6,608 bases of DNA from Spirochaetota bacterium (lineage in GTDB: Bacteria > Spirochaetota > JAGLSM01), in contig JAGLSM010000124.1 in NCBI GenBank assembly GCA_023135745.1, positions 1 to 6,608 of the forward strand, read 5' to 3'. Position numbers and translations under genes: made by a program. The notes under the pieces are model-generated. The model was not told where the DNA came from and made no database searches. It saw only the letters and a list, made by a program, of their open reading frames with translations. Below, in pieces: positions 1 through 6,015 of the stretch. The number at the start of each line of letters is the position of its first letter. Within the stretch, counting starts at the first letter, position 1.

Positions 1-59
1 ACCTTTGATAATTTACACCCCAGGGCTAGGGGGTTAGGTCATTTGCAATTGCCCTAGTC
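1..59. other. Noncoding stretch downstream of the amrS-like gene with hairpin potential
   Basis: No gene is visible here. Reading along the minus strand, this is the sequence just after the stop of the radical SAM gene. It can fold: AGGGC (22-26) pairs with GCCCT (51-55), or CTAGGG (26-31) with CCCTAG (52-57), and an 8-bp palindrome GCAATTGC lies at 45-52. No U-run follows the stem on the minus strand, so it is not a convincing intrinsic terminator. The 12-mer at 19-30 nearly matches one in the other long intergenic region (4834-4845). Confidence 0.35.
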
Positions 60-1073
60 TCAATCCCGGTACATTTTAAATTCATAACCGCAGTACATAC
101 ATTTTCCATTTTTAATTTTATTATCAACTGTGCCGAATCCTATTCTGCTTATCAGTGTTTTTAAACACTTGGGGCAGATGGTGTTTTGTGCGTGATGTCC
201 GGGTACATTTCCTATGTAAACAAATTTTAAACCGTTTTGTTGTCCTATCTTTTTTGCCCTTTCCAAAGTTGATACCGGAGTGGAAGGAGCTGTCATATCA
301 AGGTAGGGGTGGTAGGCTGTAACGTGCCAGGGTATTTCCGGTGCCATATTGTTTACAATCCATTTTGAAAGACCGTTTAGTTCATCGTCCGAATCATTCC
401 AACCGGGTATTATGTTTGTAATTATCTCTATATGTATTCCGGCTTCAAAAACTATTAAGGCGCTGGACAGTACGTCTTTGAGAATTCTGTTTCCGGTCAG
501 ACGCTTATAAAAATCCTCGTTAAACCCTTTTATATCCAGGCGGTAGGCGTCAATATACGGTATCAGTTCTTTTAAGGGTTCCGGATTAATGAGTCCTGCT
601 GTGACCAGAACAGTGAATATGTTTTCTTTTGAGGCAAGCTTTGCTGTTTCAAGGATGTATTCAAACCATATACTTGGTTCGTTGTATGTGAACACAATTA
701 TGCGGCAGTCTCTCTTTTTTGCAAGTTCAACGGCTTCACCGGGTGACAGGCTTTGCAGTTCAGGATCATTTTCCCTCGCACCTCTATGTGAGATCTGCCA
801 GTTTTGGCAATGTTTACAGTGCAGATTGCAGCCGAAGGTTCCGAGCGACAGGGTCCTTTCACCCGGATAAAAATGGTAGAGCGGTTTTTTTTCTATAGGG
901 TCTAACGCAATTGAAGCTACTTTGCCGTAGGTAAGTGCGTAAAGTTTACCGGAGATATTTTTTCTTACTCCGCAGTACCCGGTTTTTCCTTCTCCTATAA
1001 CGCAGTTATGCGGACAAAGCGTGCATTCTACTTTTTGTTTATCAAGCTTTTTGTAGTAAGCGGCTTCTTTCAT
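60..1073 (-). CDS. amrS: AmmeMemoRadiSam system radical SAM enzyme (AmrS-like)
   Basis: Radical SAM enzyme of the PflA-like AmrS family, 337 residues, the usual length. Its in vivo substrate is not known to me. The [4Fe-4S]/SAM motif CxxxCxxC is C82-C86-C89 (CNLHCKHCQNW). An N-terminal cysteine cluster (C17, C20, C24, C34, in CTLCPHNC...YCGVR) and the later WHVTAYHPYLDM stretch (249-260) are typical of the family. A C-terminal CxxC pair set (C300/C303 and C325/C328) looks like a small metal-binding ribbon. YNEPS (130-134) is also a family-type motif. The protein is probably cytosolic, with no signal peptide or membrane segment. The ATG overlaps the TGA of the upstream SDR gene (ATGA, 1070-1073), implying translational coupling; the purine-rich AAAGAAA before it is only a weak ribosome site. 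The partner genes amrA (AMMECR1) and amrB (Memo-like) are not in the window. The family call is firm; the function is open. Confidence 0.9.
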   Translation of the reverse strand: MKEAAYYKKLDKQKVECTLCPHNCVIGEGKTGYCGVRKNISGKLYALTYGKVASIALDPIEKKPLYHFYPGERTLSLGTFGCNLHCKHCQNWQISHRGARENDPELQSLSPGEAVELAKKRDCRIIVFTYNEPSIWFEYILETAKLASKENIFTVLVTAGLINPEPLKELIPYIDAYRLDIKGFNEDFYKRLTGNRILKDVLSSALIVFEAGIHIEIITNIIPGWNDSDDELNGLSKWIVNNMAPEIPWHVTAYHPYLDMTAPSTPVSTLERAKKIGQQNGLKFVYIGNVPGHHAQNTICPKCLKTLISRIGFGTVDNKIKNGKCMYCGYEFKMYRD

Positions 1074-1894
1074 TTTCTTTGCTTTTTTTGAACTTTCTTG
1101 ATGGACATGTTAAAAATAAAATTGAGAAGTCCCGGGCAAAAACGTTTTACCCTGTAGGCCAGCTTCCCTTCAAGACCCGGTATGATCATGAATTTGTTTT
1201 TACTAAAAGCTTTTTCAAAAGATTCTGCAACCTGTGCCGGAGTCATTAGTTTTGCGCCCTTGCTTATTTCCAGGGTTTCAGCTGGTTTTGTTTTATTCTC
1301 TTTTTTAAATCCGGGAGTATCAGTATCGGGAGGACAGAGCACGGAAACCTTGATATTATGGCGTTTGAATTCACTTTTTAGAACTTCAGAAAAACCGATT
1401 ACCGCGTATTTGCTTGCTGTATATCCTGAATATCCGAAAACAGGAAGGAAGCCGGAGAGTGAAGATGTGTTAACGATATGTCCTCCGTTGTTTTTTACAA
1501 AAAACGGAAAAGCTGCAGTTATGGTATTTACGATCCCGAAATAATTTACCTCCATCATATCGTGAAATGCCTCAGGAGGAATTTTTTCAAAATAACCGGG
1601 AGCGGCGAATCCGGCTGTGTTTATTAATATATCGATGTTTCCGTATTTTTTACAAAGAGTATTGAACTTTGTTTTTACTATGTTGAGCTTTGTAACATCA
1701 AGAGATATTCCTTCGCAGATCTGGTCTTTGCTGATTTTGTTTTTTCTGATTTCCTTTAAGGCTTTGGTAATTTTTTTTGGATTTCTCGAAAATATAAATG
1801 TATTTGCGCCTTTGGTTGTGAGAAGTTTGGCAATGGCTTTGCCTATTCCTTCAGATCCACCGGTAATAAATATATTTTTTCCCTGATAATTCAT
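1070..1894 (-). CDS. SDR-family oxidoreductase, 3-ketodihydrosphingosine reductase-like
   Basis: Classical short-chain dehydrogenase/reductase, 274 residues, NAD(P)-dependent. Visible motifs are the cofactor loop TGGSEGIG (11-18), D66 (LDV), NTAG (92-95), N117, catalytic S145 and YTASK (Y158, K162). S145 lies 13 residues before Y158, as expected. The segment CPPDTDTPGF followed by ENKTKP (187-204) closely resembles the signature I recall from eukaryotic 3-ketodihydrosphingosine reductase (KDSR), which reduces 3-ketosphinganine to sphinganine. The arginine in FSRN (35-38) after beta-strand 2 would fit NADPH preference (inference). The C-terminus is basic with a hydrophobic patch (LLNFIFNM, 256-263), so peripheral membrane contact is possible. 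The start is fixed by a near-perfect AGGAGG. It forms an operon with the downstream amrS-like gene through a 4-bp overlap. The SDR call is certain; the lipid substrate is only suggested, and no serine palmitoyltransferase gene is present here. Confidence 0.9.
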   Translation of the reverse strand: MNYQGKNIFITGGSEGIGKAIAKLLTTKGANTFIFSRNPKKITKALKEIRKNKISKDQICEGISLDVTKLNIVKTKFNTLCKKYGNIDILINTAGFAAPGYFEKIPPEAFHDMMEVNYFGIVNTITAAFPFFVKNNGGHIVNTSSLSGFLPVFGYSGYTASKYAVIGFSEVLKSEFKRHNIKVSVLCPPDTDTPGFKKENKTKPAETLEISKGAKLMTPAQVAESFEKAFSKNKFMIIPGLEGKLAYRVKRFCPGLLNFIFNMSIKKVQKKQRK

Positions 1895-1899
1895 TGATT

Positions 1900-1905
1900 C
1901 CTCCT
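1900..1905 (-). promoter_or_regulatory. Strong Shine-Dalgarno of the SDR gene
   Basis: The minus strand reads AGGAGG five bases before the ATG at 1894. This is the best ribosome binding site in the window and settles the start of the SDR gene. It stands out against the weak sites of the MBOAT, hydrolase and EIIA genes. Confidence 0.85.
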
Positions 1906-1926
1906 GGAGTTTAAAGGGGAGTTTAA
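1906..1926. repeat. Two direct copies of GGAGTTTAA, 12 bp apart
   Basis: GGAGTTTAA occurs at 1906-1914 and again at 1918-1926, just upstream of the SDR ribosome binding site. On the minus strand each copy reads TTAAACTCC. The distal copy's CTCC could pair with the GGAG of the Shine-Dalgarno, and the proximal copy abuts it (CTCCaGGAG). A 5-bp inverted repeat, AAGGG/CCCTT (1914-1918 and 1927-1931), overlaps the same stretch. An operator or weak leader structure is possible; chance is not excluded. Confidence 0.35.
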
Positions 1927-1935
1927 CCCTTCACG

Positions 1936-1986
1936 CAGTTTTCAGATTTTTTTATATGAATAATCTAATATTTTTTTTTAAAACTG
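1936..1986. other. AT-rich inverted repeat spanning the 3' end of the MBOAT gene
   Basis: CAGTTTT (1936-1942) is repeated inverted as AAAACTG (1980-1986), the latter overlapping the last codons of the MBOAT gene. Nested inside is a 5-bp pair AGATT/AATCT (1944-1948 and 1962-1966). On the minus strand the spacer is A-rich, not U-rich, so this does not look like an intrinsic terminator for the upstream gene. Read-through into the SDR-amrS pair is therefore possible. I found no clear promoter in this 83-bp gap. Confidence 0.3.
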
Positions 1987-4800
1987 AAAATAAATAAATG
2001 GCACCAGACCTGATGATGCTGTTTTGTAAAAAATAATTGCAAATATAATTAATATCAATGATTGAATGACGGCAGGAAGTTCTACAAATACAGCTTTTGT
2101 TTTTTCAAATATTCTGTTTGGTATCAGGTGAAGAAAATACCCGCCGGCAAGGCATAGGCCGATAGTAAAGGTAATATTTGGTATATGATTGGTCAGCTCT
2201 GCTATTTGTGTGAGAATTTTTTTAACCGTAGACATGCTGTCTGCCCGGAAAAAAATCCATGTGAAGGAAACAAACTGAAAAGTAATAAACCATCCTATGA
2301 ACCTTCCTGATATTGATGGTTTTTTTACGGACTTTCTGAATCTTTGAATGAGTCTGACAACGGCTAAACCTGTGCCGTGCATTGCGCCCCAGAGAATAAA
2401 ACGGTAAGCTGCTCCATGCCATAGCCCTCCAAGGAGCATGGTGATCAGTAAATTAATATAGGTTCTCACGCGTCCTTTTTTGCTTCCTCCCAATGGTATG
2501 TACAAATAGTCCCTCAGCCATGTGGAAAGAGAAATATGCCAGCGGTGCCAGAAGTCCTGAAGATTGTGTGCCTTGTAAGGCGAGTTGAAATTCAGAGGAA
2601 GCCTGAAGCCGAACATAGCAGCGGCGCCTATGGCAATGTCAGAATATCCGGAAAAATCACAGTAAATCTGCAGTCCGTATCCGTATACGGCAAATAAGTT
2701 TTCCAGACTACTGTAAAGCTCAGGAAAAGAAAAAACCCGGTCAACAAAATTAATTGCGATATAGTCGGATATGACAACCTTTTTAAAGAGTCCTACAATA
2801 ATTAGAAACATTCCGGTAAGTATGCTTCTCTGTATAAATGCCGGTTTTCCCGCGAGCTGCGGCAAAAATTGTCTTGCCCGTACTATTGGTCCAGCCACAA
2901 GCTGAGGGAAGAAGCTTACAAAAAGTGCGAATTTCGGGAATGATTTTATCGGCTTGAGTTTTCCCGCATATATATCCAGTGAGTAGCTCATTGTCTGAAA
3001 GGTATAAAATGAAATTCCTACAGGGAGTATCATTGATATTAAAGGGATGGTTCCTGAGAAGAAATTAATGCTGTTGAAAAAATCGGCGAATAAATTAAAA
3101 TATTTAAAAAAGAATAAAAGCCCCAGGTTGGACGCGAGACTGATGGTCAGAAAAAGTGATGCCTGAAATTTTTTGTTTCGTATTTTTCTGCTGTAAATCA
3201 GAAATCCAAAAACGTAGTCGATAACTGTAGAAAGTATTATAAGTATTATAAAAATCGGATTCCATGACATGTAGAAATAGTAACTTGCAATAAGCAGCAG
3301 AAATATTCTGAGCATACCCGCGTTGTATAGAAACCAATAGCTGAAAAAAACAATCAGCAGAAATATTATGAATGAAACCGTATCAAAATTTATTGAGGAA
3401 CCGGATTCTTTAATTTTTTTCTGTTCCTTTGTATTGATATCAGTTGTTTTAAAAAGAAGCCCTGTCTCCGGAATTTTTTTCCTTTTCAGGAATGATCTAT
3501 ATTCATTTATCAGATTTTTATAAATGCCGTCAGCCAGCAGATTACCGCCTTTACGTGTCAGGTGGATATAGTCCTTCATAGCCTGACCTTTTAACGCCAT
3601 GTCCTTAAGAGCGTAATTCCCGCCTAAAAATGAAAGGGTATTAAAAAATGCCGCTCCTTCTTCAAGGGCTATTTTTTTCTGAGCATTTATAATGTCTGTG
3701 ATTGCTTTAATAAAAACAAGGCGTCCTCCTTTACGGTTAAGCCGCCCTGCAGGTCCGACCAGAAGTATAGAAATATCCGGTATAGCTTCCCTTGCTGTTT
3801 TAATGAACTTTCTGACACCCCTGATATGTTTTTTTATGTCGAATAGATTCCAGCCGCTTTCATTTTTACCAAAATGGAATATTAAAAGATTTGGTTTGTA
3901 TATACGAAGTTGTCTTATAAAAATATCTTTATCAGGCACAAGAAAGTCCTGAGCAAAAATACCTTTTCTTACAACGGTAGAGTAAACAACCCCTTTATTA
4001 TTTTCTGCCGCGAAACAGTAGAGTTCATTTCCTCCGGGGCTTGATAGACTAATTTTGCTGATCCGTTTATCTGATTTATATTTTCTAAATCCCGGATGCT
4101 TATTTGTAAGAGTAATGTTTTCTGTTCCGGTATTTTTATAAAAAATTTTGATTTTCACAGGTGTTTTAATTATTTCATAAAAAAACAGCAGGTTTTGTAT
4201 TTCTTCTCCGTGTACAAAATCAGTATGCGAGAAAGCTGATCTGCCGAGAGACATGTATCTTCTAAGGTTGAGGGCAAGTTTTGATGTGCCTCTCTGGTCG
4301 CTGTTCAGCTCTTCAACATGCCAGTTGCGGGAGAACCGCTGCTTGATCCCGGGCAGACTATAGGCTGAACTCTTGTAAGACAGGGGGATAAGGCCTCTTC
4401 CGCCGTTTCCAAATACATTTGTAAAGTTGGACCGGAGTCTTCCGGTTATATTTCCTTTCCAGATCAGGGAATCTCCATAATGAATTATTCTGGTTAGTTT
4501 TGGTTTTCCTGATTTTCCGGCAGTTAATGACAGACTTGTGAAAAAATGATCCAGGGCGAAAGATTTTTTTGATTTTGAGAAAACCGGATTTAAAAGATGA
4601 GCCTTTAATTTGATTTTTACCTTTTTATGTTTTTTTGGAATTGCCGGAAGTTTTGGAAATCTTTTTTTTATTTCGTTGAACGGCATCATTATTCTGGTGC
4701 CGAAAAAGTCCGGATGAAAAGAAAGAAGTATTACTCCTATAAGGAACAACAGTATTACCCGGACAGGTTTTGATGATAGAAATATTTTTATAAATGCCAT
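1978..4800 (-). CDS. SGNH hydrolase-MBOAT fusion, probable envelope polymer O-acyltransferase
   Basis: This 940-residue protein has two modules. A basic N-terminus and one membrane segment (about 13-28) should place residues about 30-470 outside the cytoplasm. That region carries SGNH-type blocks: HYGDS (S111), GNGGRG (131-136), FGKN (N313) and DYIH (D410, H413). After a linker, residues about 473-940 form a multi-span MBOAT domain like AlgI, PatA and DltB: PVGISFYTFQ (593-602), FCDFSGYSD-like CDFSGYSD (714-721), DFWHRWHISLSTWLRDY (749-765), the likely catalytic H795 in GGLWHGA, and the family's C-terminal FIYFQF. In two-protein systems the MBOAT moves an acyl group across the membrane and a PatB/AlgJ/AlgX-type SGNH protein puts it on peptidoglycan or polysaccharide; here both steps seem joined. 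The acceptor is unknown. The ATG at 4800 has only a weak ribosome site, but the basic residues and anchor follow directly. No frameshift or truncation is seen. Confidence 0.9.
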   Translation of the reverse strand: MAFIKIFLSSKPVRVILLFLIGVILLSFHPDFFGTRIMMPFNEIKKRFPKLPAIPKKHKKVKIKLKAHLLNPVFSKSKKSFALDHFFTSLSLTAGKSGKPKLTRIIHYGDSLIWKGNITGRLRSNFTNVFGNGGRGLIPLSYKSSAYSLPGIKQRFSRNWHVEELNSDQRGTSKLALNLRRYMSLGRSAFSHTDFVHGEEIQNLLFFYEIIKTPVKIKIFYKNTGTENITLTNKHPGFRKYKSDKRISKISLSSPGGNELYCFAAENNKGVVYSTVVRKGIFAQDFLVPDKDIFIRQLRIYKPNLLIFHFGKNESGWNLFDIKKHIRGVRKFIKTAREAIPDISILLVGPAGRLNRKGGRLVFIKAITDIINAQKKIALEEGAAFFNTLSFLGGNYALKDMALKGQAMKDYIHLTRKGGNLLADGIYKNLINEYRSFLKRKKIPETGLLFKTTDINTKEQKKIKESGSSINFDTVSFIIFLLIVFFSYWFLYNAGMLRIFLLLIASYYFYMSWNPIFIILIILSTVIDYVFGFLIYSRKIRNKKFQASLFLTISLASNLGLLFFFKYFNLFADFFNSINFFSGTIPLISMILPVGISFYTFQTMSYSLDIYAGKLKPIKSFPKFALFVSFFPQLVAGPIVRARQFLPQLAGKPAFIQRSILTGMFLIIVGLFKKVVISDYIAINFVDRVFSFPELYSSLENLFAVYGYGLQIYCDFSGYSDIAIGAAAMFGFRLPLNFNSPYKAHNLQDFWHRWHISLSTWLRDYLYIPLGGSKKGRVRTYINLLITMLLGGLWHGAAYRFILWGAMHGTGLAVVRLIQRFRKSVKKPSISGRFIGWFITFQFVSFTWIFFRADSMSTVKKILTQIAELTNHIPNITFTIGLCLAGGYFLHLIPNRIFEKTKAVFVELPAVIQSLILIIFAIIFYKTASSGLVPFIYFQF

Positions 4801-4833
4801 TGCCGATTTCTAATCCATGTTTTTTTATAGTTA

Positions 4834-4845
4834 CCCAAGGCTAGG
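4834..4845. repeat. 12-mer CCCAAGGCTAGG, 11/12 identical to positions 19-30
   Basis: CCCAAGGCTAGG here and CCCAGGGCTAGG at 19-30 differ at one base, and both are preceded by TTAC within a few bases. Both lie in noncoding DNA in the same orientation. They could be parts of a dispersed intergenic repeat or a shared binding site. Two copies are too few to decide. Confidence 0.3.
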
Positions 4846-4907
4846 ATAAAAATCTAAGCATTTTTACGATTTCTTTCTATATGATTCTTTATCCTGTAAA
4901 GTTCTGC

Positions 4908-4927
4908 AATTACGATGCATCGTGATT
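4908..4927. promoter_or_regulatory. Palindromic operator candidate (core ACGATGCATCGT)
   Basis: The core ACGATGCATCGT (4912-4923) is a perfect 12-bp palindrome. After one T/G mismatch (4911/4924) the symmetry continues for three more pairs (AAT 4908-4910, ATT 4925-4927), so 9 of 10 half-site pairs match over 20 bp. It sits in the middle of the divergent region between the MBOAT fusion and the alpha/beta hydrolase. It overlaps the -10 box and expected start site of the candidate minus-strand promoter, a typical position for a repressor dimer. The regulator is not in the window. Confidence 0.5.
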
Positions 4928-4955
4928 ATAGATACTCATAAGAATAGGGAATCAA
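4925..4955 (-). promoter_or_regulatory. Candidate sigma-70-type promoter of the MBOAT fusion gene
   Basis: On the minus strand a perfect TATAAT (4930-4925) lies 19 bp downstream of TTGATT (4955-4950), which matches four of six bases of the -35 consensus. The spacing is longer than ideal. Transcription would start near 4918, inside the palindrome, giving a leader of roughly 120 nt before the ATG at 4800. This is a prediction from motif match and position only. Confidence 0.4.
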
Positions 4956-5009
4956 ACAATCATTTCCAAAAAGTTTGACTGGCTGTTCAATATGAAAGAG
5001 TGGGGGGTC

Positions 5010-5041
5010 AGCTTCCTAAAAAAACCTGTTTTTTTAGGGCT
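5010..5041. other. Long A7/T7 hairpin upstream of the alpha/beta hydrolase gene
   Basis: CCTAAAAAAA (5015-5024) and TTTTTTTAGG (5029-5038) form a perfect 10-bp stem with a CCTG loop. AGC (5010-5012) and GCT (5039-5041) extend it by three pairs across a two-base bulge. It ends 22 bp before the hydrolase ATG. The GC-poor stem and lack of a U-tract after it argue against an ordinary terminator on either strand. A 5' leader structure, a protein site or a small mobile-repeat remnant are alternatives. The neighbouring GGGGGGTCAG (5002-5010) is G-rich. Confidence 0.55.
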
Positions 5042-5063
5042 TTAAATTTCGTAAATTATTAAA

Positions 5064-5723
5064 ATGATAAAGCTGGAATACAGACCGGGTCAGAAAATAT
5101 CAATAAAACCATTTTTTACTAAGTGGAAAAATGGTCCCGTATTGATACTCGCTCATGGAGCTAACGGGAACATGAATCATGATATTTTCACTCGAATATC
5201 AAAGCTCCTTTCAAAAAGAAACATCAATACAGTATGTTTTAATTTTCCATATTCGGAACTTGGGAAAAAATCACCAAATTCTGAACCGGTTTTAATAGAA
5301 GTATGGGCAAAAGTATATGCAAGGGTGAGAGAACTGTATCCTGAATCTCCTGTTTTTATTGGTGGTAAGTCTCTTGGCGGTAGAATCGCTTCACTTCTTC
5401 CGGTAAAGGCGGGGATTAATGATGCCGCGGGATTTGTTTTTTTGGGATACCCTCTTCACGCGCCGGGGAGGCTTTCCATGGACAGGGGAATACATATGAC
5501 TGAAAACAAAAAACCCAAGTTTTTTATTCAGGGAACTCGAGATGCCCTGGCCGGGATTGATTTGATTAAAAAACTTGTAAAAATTATTCCAAACGCTGCG
5601 CTTCTTAAAATAGAAGGGGCTGATCATTCTTTCAGAGTGGCAAAGGCTAAAACATCGCAGGAGACATTAATGAATGAGATAGCTGATTCGGTTTCAGGGT
5701 GGATTAATCAGGTTAGTTCCTGA
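5064..5723 (+). CDS. Alpha/beta hydrolase of the TEX30/KANL3 (dienelactone hydrolase-like) type
   Basis: Small cytosolic-looking alpha/beta hydrolase, 219 residues, a normal length for this compact family without a lid domain. Motifs in order: LAHGANGNMNHD (29-40, oxyanion-hole region), the nucleophile elbow GGKSLGGRIAS with S103, the acid FIQGTRD (D160) and the base ADHSF (H188). This gives a complete Ser-Asp-His triad. The order and spacing match bacterial proteins annotated as TEX30/KANL3-like hydrolases; their substrates are generally unknown to me, so an ester or thioester bond is a guess. It is the only plus-strand gene and stands alone. The ATG has no good Shine-Dalgarno: the nearest AGGG (5036-5039) is about 24 bases away and inside the hairpin, so initiation may be weak or structure-dependent. 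Its 3' end overlaps the convergent coiled-coil gene by 16 bp. Confidence 0.85.
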   Translation: MIKLEYRPGQKISIKPFFTKWKNGPVLILAHGANGNMNHDIFTRISKLLSKRNINTVCFNFPYSELGKKSPNSEPVLIEVWAKVYARVRELYPESPVFIGGKSLGGRIASLLPVKAGINDAAGFVFLGYPLHAPGRLSMDRGIHMTENKKPKFFIQGTRDALAGIDLIKKLVKIIPNAALLKIEGADHSFRVAKAKTSQETLMNEIADSVSGWINQVSS

Positions 5724-5726
5724 ATC
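5702..5726. other. Small hairpin holding both convergent stop codons
   Basis: TCAGG (5708-5712) and CCTGA (5719-5723) pair around TTAGTT, and GAT/ATC can extend the stem past a bulge. The TGA stops of the two convergent genes are the two outer ends of the inner stem. The plus-strand sequence beyond is T-rich only because it is antisense to lysine-rich codons, and the T-run is not adjacent. A weak bidirectional terminator is possible but not shown. Confidence 0.3.
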
Positions 5727-6013
5727 AGCAGTTTAATACCCTTTTCTTTTTCTTTATTTGCTTTTTCAATTTCCAGATTTATTTTTTTATTTGCTTTTAA
5801 TACGGAGTCTTGTCTTTTTTTATAGGCATCTTTCTTTATCTTTTCTATATATTTTTCAGCCTCAATAATTGATTTTTGTTTGTTCTCTTTTATGATTTTA
5901 TCCGCTTCTATTTTACTGTTTTCGATTTTTTGTTTTGCTGATTCTTCTGCCTGTTCAATTATATGGTTGGCTTCTGTTTCAACCTTCAGCATTGATTTAA
6001 TAAGGTCGTCCAA
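5708..6013 (-). CDS. Charged coiled-coil protein, V/A-type ATPase stalk (G/H)-like
   Basis: This 101-residue protein is almost entirely Lys/Glu-rich helix, with repeated alanine and isoleucine spacing (for example EQAEESAKQKIENSKIEADK, 20-39). It has no membrane segment, unlike F-type subunit b. Length and composition resemble the peripheral-stalk subunit G/H (AhaH) of V/A-type ATPases, which pairs with subunit E to brace the rotary motor. Low-complexity coiled coils converge, so this is a tentative family call. The start is TTG at 6013: GAGGA lies seven bases upstream and the codon comes 2 bp after the EIIA stop. The first in-frame ATG, at residue 8 (5992), has no such site. It is the last gene of the EIIA operon and overlaps the convergent hydrolase gene. 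No other ATPase subunit gene is in the window. Confidence 0.75.
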   Translation of the reverse strand: MDDLIKSMLKVETEANHIIEQAEESAKQKIENSKIEADKIIKENKQKSIIEAEKYIEKIKKDAYKKRQDSVLKANKKINLEIEKANKEKEKGIKLLIQELT

Positions 6014-6015
6014 GG

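Noticed and set aside
1936..1986. Terminator for the MBOAT gene
   Set aside because: In the minus-strand transcript the region after the stop is A-rich, with a long weak loop and no U-tract after a GC stem.
2222..2422. Open frames in other phases within the large MBOAT gene (also around 3104-3337 and 3692-3952)
   Set aside because: They lie wholly inside a gene with full family motifs, have no family features of their own, and have the look of frame-shadow translations.
4975..4980. TTGACT resembling a -35 box for the hydrolase gene
   Set aside because: No acceptable -10 hexamer at 15-19 bp; the sequence there is GAGTGGGGGG.
5015..5038. Hairpin considered as an intrinsic terminator
   Set aside because: The stem is mostly A/T with the T-run inside the stem rather than after it, and no plus-strand gene ends upstream; no terminator call is justified.
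5391..5627. Antisense open frame within the hydrolase gene, and similar ones inside the amrS, SDR and EIIA genes
   Set aside because: Each is fully covered by a well-supported gene on the opposite strand, with no ribosome site or recognisable domain.
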